Below, piece by piece: positions 6,750 through 14,166 of a stretch of DNA of 39,577 bases. Source of the stretch: a virus. The translations under genes and the position numbers were made by a program. The stretch is from IMG/VR virus record IMGVR_UViG_3300013126_000084, positions 1-39,577 of that record. One strand, 5' to 3'. The notes beneath the pieces are model-generated. The model worked only from the letters and a program-made list of their open reading frames with translations. It was not told the origin of the DNA and ran no database searches. How positions within the stretch are numbered: the first letter of the stretch is position 1; the number at the start of each line of letters is the position of its first letter.

Positions 6750-6921
6750 ATTTTATGGCGAGGAGTATGCCAAAGTAGTGTGGCGAGCAGAAGATATTAA
6801 AAAGATAAAACCTAGATGGTCAATGAGTAAGTGTGAGGAGTGGATAGCTGATAATGAAGAATTCATACAAGACCGATTGACTGAAATAGGTTGGGATATC
6901 ATTGAAGGAAAACTAAAATGA
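6742..6921 (+). CDS. Small hypothetical protein (59 residues)
   Basis: It starts at an ATG after AAGGAG and overlaps the previous gene by eight bases. The Trp-rich, acidic product has VVWRAEDIKKIKPRWSMSKC in the middle and EEWIADNEEFIQDRLTEIGW near its end, a pattern I know from small phage proteins of unknown role. It ends in an ATGA overlap with the next gene. Confidence 0.68.
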   Translation: MSKFYGEEYAKVVWRAEDIKKIKPRWSMSKCEEWIADNEEFIQDRLTEIGWDIIEGKLK

Positions 6922-7163
6922 GTAATAAAACCACAATCATTTTAAGTATTAACTCGGATATTGTGTCAAGGTTTTTATTTGATGACTACATAAATGCTTG
7001 TAATGACGCAGGAATGGTGGTAAGGTATGAGCCGTATACTAGAGATATGTATGCAGAACTCAATGCCAAAGCACTAGACATTGAGAAACAAGATGCTCTT
7101 GCATCACTTGAAGAAGAAATCTTAAACAATGTTGCCTGTGTCAACGGGAATTGTGAAGACTAA
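6918..7163 (+). CDS. Hypothetical protein (81 residues)
   Basis: It begins at the ATGA overlap, with GAAGGAAAA upstream. The N-terminus (MSNKTTIILSINSDIVSRFL) is strand-like, the C-terminal half is an acidic helix with ASLEEEILNN, and the end has two cysteines (ACVNGNC). No family is recognised. Confidence 0.68.
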   Translation: MSNKTTIILSINSDIVSRFLFDDYINACNDAGMVVRYEPYTRDMYAELNAKALDIEKQDALASLEEEILNNVACVNGNCED

Positions 7164-7179
7164 CTAAAAGGAGAAACAT

Positions 7180-7221
7180 ATGAAATCAATCTATTCATTC
7201 GTGGGATTAGCCACATTCTAA
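7180..7221 (+). CDS. Possible 13-residue leader peptide
   Basis: A mini-gene, MKSIYSFVGLATF, has an AAGGAG seven bases before its ATG and ends in TAA. Its stop touches a hairpin at 7221-7237, and the wall hydrolase gene follows about 50 bases later. It may be a leader whose translation affects the hairpin, or simply a decayed gene start. The strong ribosome-binding site is the main support. Confidence 0.4.
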   Translation: MKSIYSFVGLATF

Positions 7222-7237
7222 TAGCCATCTCGGCTAT
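7221..7237 (+). promoter_or_regulatory. Hairpin between leader peptide and wall hydrolase gene
   Basis: ATAGCC and GGCTAT pair perfectly around a 5-base loop, followed by ATTTAAA rather than a T-run. It is too weak for a good terminator but could slow ribosomes or RNases ahead of the lysis gene. Confidence 0.4.
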
Positions 7238-7274
7238 ATTTAAACTCGTATAAACAAATATAAAGGAGGTCAGT

Positions 7275-7661
7275 ATGATTGACCAAGCTTTACTTTGTCT
7301 TGCCACGACCATATACATGGAGTCAGCAACCGAACCTCGTGAAGGGCAGATTGCCGTAGGCTATGTGTTGATGAGGCGAGCCGAATTTAATCACAAGAAT
7401 GTGTGTAGTGAAATGAAACGACCATATCAGTTTAGTTGGTATGGGTTAGTTAAACCACCTTCGGTTATCCGACAATACTATTTTGATATTGCTTATCGTG
7501 TATTACATAGGTTAGAGGTTGATTATAGTTATGGTGCGACTAACTTCCATGACACCACCATAAGTAAGCCGAAGTCATGGTATAGATTAGAACCCGTAGT
7601 CAAGTGGTCTAATCTTATTTTTTATAAACAAAAAGGAGAGAAGTATGCAAGTGCAGATTAA
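7275..7661 (+). CDS. Cell wall hydrolase of the SleB type (probable endolysin)
   Basis: This 128-residue enzyme fits the Hydrolase_2 (SleB) domain over almost its whole length. CLATTIYMESATEPREGQIA (residues 8-27) carries the catalytic glutamate (E16). It is followed by VGYVLMRR, a VCSEMKRPYQFSW segment (42-54), ATNFHD (about 97-102) and a closing VVKWSNLIFYK. SleB-type enzymes are lytic transglycosylases that cut peptidoglycan glycan strands. No signal peptide is visible, so export would need a holin or another route. AAAGGAGGT precedes the start. It lies in the rightward block beside a lipoprotein and membrane proteins, which suggests a lysis module. Confidence 0.85.
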   Translation: MIDQALLCLATTIYMESATEPREGQIAVGYVLMRRAEFNHKNVCSEMKRPYQFSWYGLVKPPSVIRQYYFDIAYRVLHRLEVDYSYGATNFHDTTISKPKSWYRLEPVVKWSNLIFYKQKGEKYASAD

Positions 7662-7893
7662 ATTAACAGATGAACAAGTAGATGATATATTAGTAGAGGG
7701 ACTAAAAAGTGGATATGAAATTAACAAAACATTTCCCGATGAACCCAATTATTATGAAATTGACCAAGCGTTTAAAACATTACTTGCTTATTATATGGGG
7801 GATAAAAATTATGCTAAATACGCACATGATAGGGCTAAAGTTAATAAGACTTATAATGCCAAGCGTCTTGCTGATGCTCATAATGGTTTGTAG
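7645..7893 (+). CDS. Hypothetical protein (82 residues)
   Basis: It starts at an ATG after AAAAAGGAGAGAAGT and overlaps the wall hydrolase gene by 17 bases. The product is soluble, charged and Tyr-rich, with LTDEQVDDILVEGLKSGYEI at the front. The family is not recognised. Its last 38 bases are shared with the lipoprotein gene in another frame. Confidence 0.7.
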   Translation: MQVQIKLTDEQVDDILVEGLKSGYEINKTFPDEPNYYEIDQAFKTLLAYYMGDKNYAKYAHDRAKVNKTYNAKRLADAHNGL

Positions 7894-8059
7894 TGGTTGC
7901 GTAAGTTTAGCCACAAGTGTAGCTACACAAACAACTGTGCAAGTAGTAGGTGAACAATACTTAATAGCACAAAACAAGCCTATTATAAGGTGTAATCTAT
8001 TTAATGTAGCTAAAGGTAATAAAATGTGTAGAGTTTATAAACAATATAGGAGAGCATGA
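7856..8059 (+). CDS. Small lipoprotein, possible outer-membrane spanin
   Basis: This 67-residue product begins with MPSVLLMLIMVCSGCVSLATS, a short lipoprotein signal with the lipid-modified cysteine at residue 15. The mature part has about 53 residues with two further Cys. The start lies inside the preceding gene in a different frame, a nested arrangement typical of outer-membrane spanin (Rz1-like) genes. The nearby wall hydrolase and membrane proteins fit a lysis role. The Pro-rich mature part of Rz1 is absent. A longer frame from 7709 is unlikely because it would bury the signal. The lipoprotein call is good, the spanin call tentative. Confidence 0.6.
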   Translation: MPSVLLMLIMVCSGCVSLATSVATQTTVQVVGEQYLIAQNKPIIRCNLFNVAKGNKMCRVYKQYRRA

Positions 8060-8265
8060 TGGATAAAAAATATGAAGGCACAGGGTTTGTATTGGTAGGT
8101 TTTATTGTAGGTTGTTGTTTAACATGGGCAATCATGCAGTATATCCATGTGCAAAAGAAATATAAAATGAATTTAAAATGTGTGCAAGGGGAATTGTATG
8201 AAGAGATTAAACCTAACTTTTATATTAAGTCGCACTTGGAATGCTTTGAGCAAAGGAGTTTCTAA
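8059..8265 (+). CDS. Small membrane protein of the lysis neighbourhood
   Basis: The 68-residue product has one hydrophobic helix at about residues 8-28 (GTGFVLVGFIVGCCLTWAIM), followed by a basic then acidic soluble part. TAGGAG lies six bases upstream of this ATG; an ATG three bases earlier overlaps the lipoprotein stop. The topology would fit an inner-membrane spanin or another lysis accessory protein, but the soluble part has no clear coiled coil. Confidence 0.65.
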   Translation: MDKKYEGTGFVLVGFIVGCCLTWAIMQYIHVQKKYKMNLKCVQGELYEEIKPNFYIKSHLECFEQRSF

Positions 8266-8266
8266 C

Positions 8267-8383
8267 ATGGATACAATCGCATGGTTGACAGCACTATACA
8301 TAGCTATAAGTGTAGGTGTTATAATTGATGACCACAAAAGTAAAGAACAACAAGAACCACCAAAGGTAGAACAAACAAAATGA
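8267..8383 (+). CDS. Very small membrane protein, possible holin
   Basis: This 38-residue product has one membrane helix (residues 2-21, TIAWLTALYIAISVGVIID) and a short hydrophilic tail rich in Lys, Glu and Pro. AAAGGAG precedes its ATG. A single-helix protein with a charged tail next to a wall hydrolase could be a pinholin-like factor. The evidence is only topology and position. Confidence 0.6.
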   Translation: MDTIAWLTALYIAISVGVIIDDHKSKEQQEPPKVEQTK

Positions 8384-8559
8384 GTTTGCCTTTTACCTAT
8401 GCAGTCGTTGATGATGACGGCGAAGTCTTACGCAAGTATAGATGGTCAGCTAAAGAGGCGAAGTGGCATAAGGAACAAGGGAGTAATGTCATCAAGCTAG
8501 AAGAAGTTAAAGAAGTTAAGGAAGACTTATTTGCCCTAGTGGGTGAATGTTTATTTTAA
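8380..8559 (+). CDS. Hypothetical protein (59 residues)
   Basis: It starts four bases before the previous gene ends (ATGA). The N-terminus, FTYAVVDDDGEVLRKYRWSA, looks like a small beta-hairpin domain, and the C-terminal half is an acidic Lys/Glu helix. No family is recognised. It shares one base with the next start (TAATG). Confidence 0.65.
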   Translation: MSLPFTYAVVDDDGEVLRKYRWSAKEAKWHKEQGSNVIKLEEVKEVKEDLFALVGECLF

Positions 8560-8762
8560 TGTATACCAAGTTAGATGATTGGCGACAAGCCCACAAAGTT
8601 AACGAAATACTACGGAGTAATCCGTCTATCACACAAAAAGAACTTTGTAAGAAAATCGTAACGAATTGGCACAGGTTAAAATACCTAGAGCAACAAGGAT
8701 ACTTAACATTAAAAAGGAGAAACGCAAATGATGCAAAAACAAATACCCTTATTTGCGAATAA
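8559..8762 (+). CDS. Small winged-helix-like protein, probable DNA-binding
   Basis: In this 67-residue product, residues 16-50 read VNEILRSNPSITQKELCKK and then WHRLKYLEQQGYLTLKRR. This is the helix-turn-helix plus wing pattern of small winged-helix proteins. The start follows the previous stop directly (TAATG), so translation is coupled. A regulator of early genes is possible. Confidence 0.62.
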   Translation: MYTKLDDWRQAHKVNEILRSNPSITQKELCKKIVTNWHRLKYLEQQGYLTLKRRNANDAKTNTLICE

Positions 8763-8904
8763 CGCAAATTGGGAAACAATCAAAAAGAATAAATTCTTTA
8801 CAGGGAATTATTCTCATTTCAATTCACCACGCACAGAGTTAGAAGCTATGCGTAATGCCATGACACGCACATGGAACTTAAATACAAGGGAGTATTTAAA
8901 ATGA
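8728..8904 (+). CDS. Hypothetical protein (58 residues)
   Basis: AAGGAG lies eight bases before the ATG, inside the previous gene, giving a 35-base overlap in another frame. The product (MMQKQIPLFANNANWETIKK at the start) is polar with no membrane segment. The N-terminal QIPLF resembles a short clamp-binding-like peptide, but that may be chance. No family is recognised. Confidence 0.62.
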   Translation: MMQKQIPLFANNANWETIKKNKFFTGNYSHFNSPRTELEAMRNAMTRTWNLNTREYLK

Positions 8905-9137
8905 AGCTAAAAAAGTTTCTTTTGGAGTGGATAATATTACATGGTGATAATTGGGTATTTCATAAAGACCTAGACATAAGCACGTATAATTTTCACCAAT
9001 GCAGAGAAGAAAAATACATAGAAGAAAAAGACATACTACCACCTAATGATAAAAGTAAGTGGGGGAGTTACTTTAAAATAACAAAAAAAGGAAGAGAATA
9101 TGCAACTTGGAAACCAACAAAGGAGAATTCAAAATGA
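8901..9137 (+). CDS. Hypothetical protein, possible winged-helix fold
   Basis: This 78-residue product starts in an ATGA overlap after AAGGGAG. It has FLLEWIILHGDNWVFHKDLD near the front and YFKITKKGREYATWKPT near the end, a layout shared with the gene at 6379-6615. The two may be diverged copies of one small DNA-binding family. Confidence 0.65.
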   Translation: MKLKKFLLEWIILHGDNWVFHKDLDISTYNFHQCREEKYIEEKDILPPNDKSKWGSYFKITKKGREYATWKPTKENSK

Positions 9138-9331
9138 AACAATGCTTTGAATGCGGTGATGACATAGCTGACGCTAGATATGCGTTAGGTTATAAGACTT
9201 GTTTATCTTGTGGTGAGAAACACGCACTCAATTATAAACATACAATAGTTCCTATGCCTAAATCCAATTACATAGTAGTAACTGATTATGAACTATTGAA
9301 AGGACTTAACTCATCACACAAAAGTAAGTAA
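9134..9331 (+). CDS. Small TraR/DksA-like C4 zinc finger protein
   Basis: The 65-residue product starts with MKQCFECGDDIADARYALGY and continues KTCLSCGEKH. The two CxxC pairs (residues 4/7 and 23/26) flank a helix exactly as in the TraR/DksA zinc finger. Proteins of this type can enter the secondary channel of RNA polymerase and change promoter output, but only the finger is present here and the long coiled coil is missing. AAGGAG precedes the start. It is the last gene before the promoter at 9352. Confidence 0.75.
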   Translation: MKQCFECGDDIADARYALGYKTCLSCGEKHALNYKHTIVPMPKSNYIVVTDYELLKGLNSSHKSK

Positions 9332-9351
9332 ATATTTTTTTCGGTATTTAC

Positions 9352-9380
9352 TTGACAATGTCAAGTATTTAGTGTATAAT
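9352..9380 (+). promoter_or_regulatory. Strong sigma70-type promoter with palindromic -35
   Basis: TTGACA (9352-9357) and TATAAT (9375-9380) are perfect boxes 17 bp apart. The -35 is part of TTGACAATGTCAA, a perfect palindrome around one central base. It opens the transcript that carries the MoxR/VWA cassette. Confidence 0.87.
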
Positions 9381-9417
9381 GTTATTTGAATTAGTAGTAG
9401 AAGTAAGTTTATCAACC

Positions 9418-9452
9418 CGTTCTGTTTTGCACTCTTTAGTGCATTTCAGAAC
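9418..9452 (+). promoter_or_regulatory. Conserved 5' UTR stem-loop, copy 4
   Basis: This is the most regular copy. The outer stem GTTCTG/CAGAAC is perfect, the internal loops are TTT/TTT, and the inner stem TGCACT/AGTGCA is perfect around CTTT. It is followed by ATAACATGAGGAG and the first gene of the cassette. Confidence 0.87.
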
Positions 9453-9472
9453 ATAACATGAGGAGTAATAGT

Positions 9473-9898
9473 ATGTCACAGAATAAAATCAATAAACAAG
9501 AACAAGAAGTCCTTTACACGCAGTTAAATCTGCTTGGTGCAAGGGAAGTCGTTGTAGAGTTTAGTGGTGCAGGCGATAGTGGTCAGATTGATAGCGTGTA
9601 TTACCTAGACAAGAACAATGAGCCACAAGATATACCTAAAGATATGATTGCATGGACATCACAAACTTACGGTCATGAACAACCTAAAACAGAAGAATCC
9701 ACGCTTGAAGATGCGATTGAAGACATTTGTTATAGGTCATTAGATGGCACAGGGTTAGATTGGTATAACAACGAAGGGGGTCAAGGTAGATTGATAATTG
9801 ACTTTAAAAAAAGCCCACCTAAAACAACACTTCATGTCGGCATCAACGAGATGACAACGGAAGACCACGAGTTTGATTTAGATGAGGAGGAAGAATAA
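9473..9898 (+). CDS. DUF6878-like protein, first gene of the MoxR/VWA cassette
   Basis: The 141-residue product starts at the ATG seven bases after AGGAG; an ATG 15 bases earlier overlaps the ribosome-binding site. The sequence opens with LNLLGAREVVVEFSGAGDSGQIDSV (from residue 19), passes through LEDAIEDICYRSLD, and ends in GGQGRLIIDF followed by a very acidic tail. I recall this pattern as DUF6878, often found with DUF6915 and MoxR-type genes in proteobacteria and phages. The biochemical role is unknown. The next gene starts in the TAATG overlap. Confidence 0.7.
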   Translation: MSQNKINKQEQEVLYTQLNLLGAREVVVEFSGAGDSGQIDSVYYLDKNNEPQDIPKDMIAWTSQTYGHEQPKTEESTLEDAIEDICYRSLDGTGLDWYNNEGGQGRLIIDFKKSPPKTTLHVGINEMTTEDHEFDLDEEEE

Positions 9899-10239
9899 TG
9901 AATACTCATTATCATTCTAAAACATCTGTAAAGAAGTGGGGAGGTGTTGAAGCTGACTACCAACCTATCCATGATTGGTTTGACGCAACGAAAGAATGCT
10001 TTGCCGATGCAAGACATCGTGCTATCAGACACCATGCACAAGGTATATTTGAATGTGAAAGACAATTTGGATTATACATTGTGAATAGTGATGGGCGTGA
10101 AGTTCCTACACGCTTAATAGGTGAACAACATGTTAAAGAAGATTGTGGTGGTTGGATACCAACCATGCAAGATTGGCTTATGAACATGAAGTTCGTCAGT
10201 TGGATGAATAGAGGTTATGACATGAAGGAGGGAGAATAA
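9898..10239 (+). CDS. DUF6915-like protein
   Basis: This 113-residue product has the features I recall for DUF6915: KWGGVEADYQPIHDWFDATK (residues 13-32), then ADARHRAIRHHAQGIFECE (about 37-55), FGLYIVNSDGREVPTRLIGEQHV and a closing PTMQDWL. Many conserved His, Asp and Trp residues suggest a folded, perhaps metal-binding domain, but no activity is established. Translation is coupled to the previous gene by TAATG. Confidence 0.72.
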   Translation: MNTHYHSKTSVKKWGGVEADYQPIHDWFDATKECFADARHRAIRHHAQGIFECERQFGLYIVNSDGREVPTRLIGEQHVKEDCGGWIPTMQDWLMNMKFVSWMNRGYDMKEGE

Positions 10240-10240
10240 A

Positions 10241-11092
10241 ATGGGTTTCCATATCAATGTTTACAACATGCCTCGTATTGAAACATATGACAGGGCAAAA
10301 GAAGATTTTAATAGCAGAACAGTTGTGCGTGGCGAGAGCCAATCAATCCGTAGACTAGGCGATAGATACGAGAAAGAAAAGTGGATACGCAAGGATATTA
10401 TTGATGGTATTGAAGTGTATGTTGCAGGATATTACGACACGGATTTAGTAAGGTTCTATCCAACACACAAAGAGATAACGCTAGGTAGTTATCCGTCACA
10501 AAGCACAGAGTATTTTGTTTGGTATATAAGTGGGCATAGTTTACGAGACTTTGAACATAAATACTATGTGCCATCACCATTTACAAGAAGTCCGATGGTT
10601 AAAAATCATCAGATTGAATGTGAAGTATGGATAGGTGGTGATACTTATTATATGAATGCTCGTGATTGGTATGCCATAAGCTATGACAACAAAGCATTAT
10701 ATCCCGAACAGTTTGAGAAACCTGTTAAGTATAAGTTTGATGCAAAACAAATGCGTGAGTTACGTTTGCCATACAAAAAGTTATTGAAGTATGCAGACAC
10801 CATGCTGAAATTAACTAATGGTGAAGGTGTAGAAAACGATGCAGAGTTAAATAAACAATCAGAAGAATATCGTTTACCTGAATATTCAAAAAATCTGTTA
10901 CCACTTTGTGCTGATGAGGATAAGACAAATTTAGCATATTACAATGTGTTAAGACAATGTCAGCATATAAAATGGTTAGGTAATTACCCTAATCATAAAG
11001 AAAGTTCATATTGCAACATAGGTATATTTAAAAGGTATTTAGATAAACATATTAAGTTAGAAAACCCACAAGTTTTAGTAGAAGTAAATTAA
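10241..11092 (+). CDS. Hypothetical protein (283 residues)
   Basis: It follows the DUF6915-like gene after one base, with GGAGGGAGA upstream. The first two thirds are rich in Tyr, Trp and Asp with beta character (GIEVYVAGYYDTDLVRFYPT). Residues 170-210 include MRELRLPYKKLLKYADTMLK, and the last part is helical with NLAYYNVLRQCQHIKWLGNY. I do not recognise the family. It shares a transcript segment with the two preceding genes and may act with them. Confidence 0.72.
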   Translation: MGFHINVYNMPRIETYDRAKEDFNSRTVVRGESQSIRRLGDRYEKEKWIRKDIIDGIEVYVAGYYDTDLVRFYPTHKEITLGSYPSQSTEYFVWYISGHSLRDFEHKYYVPSPFTRSPMVKNHQIECEVWIGGDTYYMNARDWYAISYDNKALYPEQFEKPVKYKFDAKQMRELRLPYKKLLKYADTMLKLTNGEGVENDAELNKQSEEYRLPEYSKNLLPLCADEDKTNLAYYNVLRQCQHIKWLGNYPNHKESSYCNIGIFKRYLDKHIKLENPQVLVEVN

Positions 11093-11094
11093 CC

Positions 11095-11129
11095 CGTTCC
11101 GTTTTGCACTTTATAGTGCACATCAGAAC
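11095..11129 (+). promoter_or_regulatory. Conserved stem-loop, copy 5 (before the MoxR-like gene)
   Basis: A perfect inner stem TGCACT/AGTGCA with a TTAT loop and an outer stem GTTCCG/CAGAAC with one C-A mismatch. No consensus promoter was seen just upstream, so this copy probably sits within a longer transcript. TATAGGAGAGAG follows, then the ATG of the AAA+ gene. Confidence 0.82.
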
Positions 11130-11149
11130 ATTTTATAGGAGAGAGTATC

Positions 11150-12196
11150 ATGCAACAAGAAATTAGTTTGAAACAAGCAGAAGAGTTGATTGCAACAGTA
11201 GGTCGTGATGTTACTATTCACATGCGTGGTCAACCTGGCATTGGTAAATCATCAATTTTGAAATCATTGAGTGCTAGATTTCCCAACCATACACCTGTGT
11301 ATATAGATTGTGCAGACCTAGATTTGGGCGACCTAGCTATGCCTGCCATGAATCATGAAAGCAAGACAACAACATTCTATCCGAATGAACGCTTTGCTAT
11401 CCATGACAACAAACCTGTCATTATCATGTTAGACGAGATTACTAAAGCTAGTGAGCCTGTCAAGAACATGTTGCTACCTGTCATGCTAGAACGCAGACTT
11501 GGTGCAGTTAAATTTCACCCTGATAGCATCGTGTATTCCACAGGTAATCTTACAACAGATGGTGTTGGCGATAGTATGAAAGCACATGCCAAGAACAGAT
11601 TGACTTCTGTAACTATTCGTAATCCTAACGATGACGAGTGGATTAACTGGGGTGTAGACAACGGCATAGCACCTGAAATACTAGCGTGGGTTAAACAGTT
11701 TCCTCATGCACTAGCGTGTTATACAGATGACTCACAGAAAGAGAACATGTATATATACAATCCTCGTAAGCAACAAGATGCGTTTGTATCCCCTCGTTCG
11801 TTGGAGAAAGCATCGCATATTGTTAAGAACAGACACACACTCGGTGAAGAAACTACTATGGTAGCACTTACAGGCACGCTTGGTGAGTCAGCCTCTCGTG
11901 ATATGTCTGCATACTTTAGTCTTGCCGATGGACTGCCGACCAAAGAAAGTATCTACCAAGAACCTGAAAAAGCTACCTTACCAAGCGACCCCTCTGCTCG
12001 TGTTATTCTTGTCATGCGAGAACTAATGACTATTACAGATAAACATATGGATGCGTGGTTGACTTACTTACAACGCTTACCAATGGAGATACAAGCATTG
12101 TTTGCCGTAAACATTATGGCATCATCACGCAAAGCAGTTGCGGCTCAAAACAAATCGTTTGTTGATTGGGCAGTTAAAAATAACCAATACTTCTAG
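11150..12196 (+). CDS. MoxR-like AAA+ ATPase
   Basis: This 348-residue ATPase belongs to the MoxR/CobS-like (AAA_5) branch. Walker A is at residues 27-34 (GQPGIGKS), Walker B at 91-96 (IIMLDE), sensor 1 at 130-133 (STGN), and a likely arginine finger at R150. MoxR proteins form hexameric chaperones that remodel or load cofactors into partners, usually together with a VWA protein encoded nearby. Here such a VWA protein is encoded four genes downstream in the same stem-loop-delimited segment. The N-terminus is short, so little besides the ATPase core is present there; the C-terminal 100 residues form a helical lid. Confidence 0.9.
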   Translation: MQQEISLKQAEELIATVGRDVTIHMRGQPGIGKSSILKSLSARFPNHTPVYIDCADLDLGDLAMPAMNHESKTTTFYPNERFAIHDNKPVIIMLDEITKASEPVKNMLLPVMLERRLGAVKFHPDSIVYSTGNLTTDGVGDSMKAHAKNRLTSVTIRNPNDDEWINWGVDNGIAPEILAWVKQFPHALACYTDDSQKENMYIYNPRKQQDAFVSPRSLEKASHIVKNRHTLGEETTMVALTGTLGESASRDMSAYFSLADGLPTKESIYQEPEKATLPSDPSARVILVMRELMTITDKHMDAWLTYLQRLPMEIQALFAVNIMASSRKAVAAQNKSFVDWAVKNNQYF

Positions 12197-12205
12197 GAGA
12201 ACAGA

Positions 12206-12535
12206 ATGCGTAAAATAAATCAAGAAGACCCTAACAAAACAGGATATATAGAAGTTAAAGCATATCCAATTACATATAAATATGAAGATGACGAAAGTAA
12301 TGAAGAATATGGTTCATACATAGGAGTATGTAAAGGGACATGGCATGATGCTATTGAAGATTCATGGATAGACTATAAATGTTATTACTTTATGGATAAC
12401 GATGAATTTGAAAAAGCAAAAGTAGGTGACATTATAGGTGAAGCTATATTAACTTCAATTAGTAGAGACAGTGAAATGTCACAAACAATAATATATAACC
12501 CAAAAGAGTTTACTGAAGACGGACAAAAAATATAA
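12206..12535 (+). CDS. Hypothetical acidic protein (109 residues)
   Basis: It starts ten bases after the AAA+ gene, with TAGGAGA upstream. The product is acidic and beta-rich, with a GYIEVKAYPITYKYEDDESN start, an IGVCKGTWHDA turn and VGDIIGEAILTSISRD near the end, and looks like one small beta-barrel-like domain. The family is unknown. Its place inside the MoxR/VWA segment suggests an accessory role. Confidence 0.7.
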   Translation: MRKINQEDPNKTGYIEVKAYPITYKYEDDESNEEYGSYIGVCKGTWHDAIEDSWIDYKCYYFMDNDEFEKAKVGDIIGEAILTSISRDSEMSQTIIYNPKEFTEDGQKI

Positions 12536-12547
12536 GGGAGGTAGAAA

Positions 12548-12716
12548 ATGAGTGATATGTGTAGATGTAGTTATTTTATAAACGTCACACCAAATATAAA
12601 CAATAAAGAATGCCCTAAATTTGAGAGAGAAGATGATGAGAACTATGTGATATGCAGGCATGTTTTAATACGTGATGCAAAAGGGTATTGTGAAATAAAT
12701 TTTAAAGGAGAACAAA

Positions 12717-12727
<11 letters not shown>
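12548..12727 (+). CDS. Small Cys-containing hypothetical protein (59 residues)
   Basis: GGGAGGT lies upstream of the ATG. The product MSDMCRCSYFINVTPNINNK continues with ECPKFER, YVICRHVLIRDAKGYC and a short tail. Five cysteines and one histidine, spaced C-x-C ... C ... C-x-x-H ... C, suggest a small metal-binding domain. Its last 11 bases overlap the next gene in another frame. Confidence 0.62.
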
Positions 12728-12957
<230 letters not shown>

Positions 12958-12974
<17 letters not shown>

Positions 12975-14109
12975 ACAAAGAGTCACGAAGTCCCACATAG
13001 CGATAATGCGTAGCAAACAGTTCTGTATGTTTGCAGGGGTGTTATCGGTGGGCAAAGTAATCTTTACTGACGACATACCAACGGCATGCACCAATGGTCG
13101 TGATGTTATGTATAGCCCTGACTTCATCAAAACTCTAGATGATAAGGAGTTGAACTTTGTCGTGCTACATGAGGCTTTACACAAAGTATATCAACACATG
13201 CACTTGTGGCAAAAGCTATTCAAAGAGAATGGTCAACTTGCTAACATGGCGGCTGACTATGTTGTTAACTATGCAATACATGAAGCTGATGAACATAGTG
13301 AAATTGCTAAACGACCTGACTCAGCGTTGTTTGATATTCATTATGCAAACATGACAACCAAGCAAGTATTTGACATGCTGAAAAAAGATAGTCAGTTTAT
13401 TTCTATACGAGCAGGGCATGATACACATGATTGGGAAGGTGCTGAAAGTCTGTCTGATAAAGAAGTTAAACAGACTGCTAAAGAGATTGACCAAGCGTTG
13501 CGTCAAGGTGAAATTATCCGTAGCAAGATGCAAGGTAACAAGAACCGAAGTATAAACGAAATACTTGAACCTAAAGTAAATTGGCGTGAGCAGTTGCGTG
13601 ACTTTGTCAATGCCACCTGTCGTAACAAAGATAGAACATCATGGAAACGACCACACAAGCGTTTCATTGGGCATGATGTATATATGCCTAGCATGGTGGG
13701 TGAAACCATAGGTAAGATTGTGGTTGGTATTGACACATCAGGTTCTATTGGTCAACAAGAACTTAATGAGTTCTTAACAGAAGTTGTAGCTATATGTGAT
13801 GATGTATCCCCATCAAGTATAGAGTTGTTGTATTGGGATACTCATGTAGCAGGACATGAAACATACAATCAAGGTGATTATAGTGCCTTGGTTCAGTCAA
13901 CAAAACCTGCAGGGGGTGGTGGCACGACAGTTGGTTGCGTCAATCAGTATATCAAAGATAAACGCATCGAACCTGAAGCTATCATTATATTAACAGATGG
14001 TTTTGTTGAGAATGACTTTGGTGGTAATTGGGAATACCCAACACTATGGGCTATCACTACTCGACATATCACGTCGCCACATGGCAAGACAATTCACATT
14101 GATAACTAA
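12958..14109 (+). CDS. Metallopeptidase-like plus VWA-domain protein (DUF2201 type), partner of the MoxR ATPase
   Basis: The third of three in-frame ATGs is chosen because GAGGAG lies seven bases upstream; an upstream extension would read the GAA repeat as poly-lysine. The N-terminal domain has HExxH at residues 71-75 (HEALH) followed by NMAADYVVN (about 96-104), as in the DUF2201 metallopeptidase-like domain. The C-terminal half is a VWA-like domain with a metal-site motif DTSGSIG at 259-265, a GGGGTT turn (319-324) and TDG at 346-348. DUF2201 proteins are typically encoded beside MoxR ATPases. Whether the peptidase site is active, and on what, is unknown. Confidence 0.9.
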
Positions 14110-14111
14110 TC

Positions 14112-14146
14112 GTTTCCGATTTGCACTCAATAGTGCATTTCGGAAC
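14112..14146 (+). promoter_or_regulatory. Conserved stem-loop, copy 6 (after the VWA gene)
   Basis: The outer stem is TTCCG/CGGAA with a C-G pair where copy 4 has T-A, a compensatory change. The inner stem TGCACT/AGTGCA with a CAAT loop is perfect. ATAACATAAGGAG follows and leads into the next gene. It starts two bases after the VWA stop codon. Confidence 0.87.
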
Positions 14147-14166
14147 ATAACATAAGGAGAGAGAAA

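Noticed and set aside
7709-7855. Longer start for the lipoprotein gene
   Set aside because: It would bury the lipoprotein signal, and the region is coded in another frame by the 82-residue protein.
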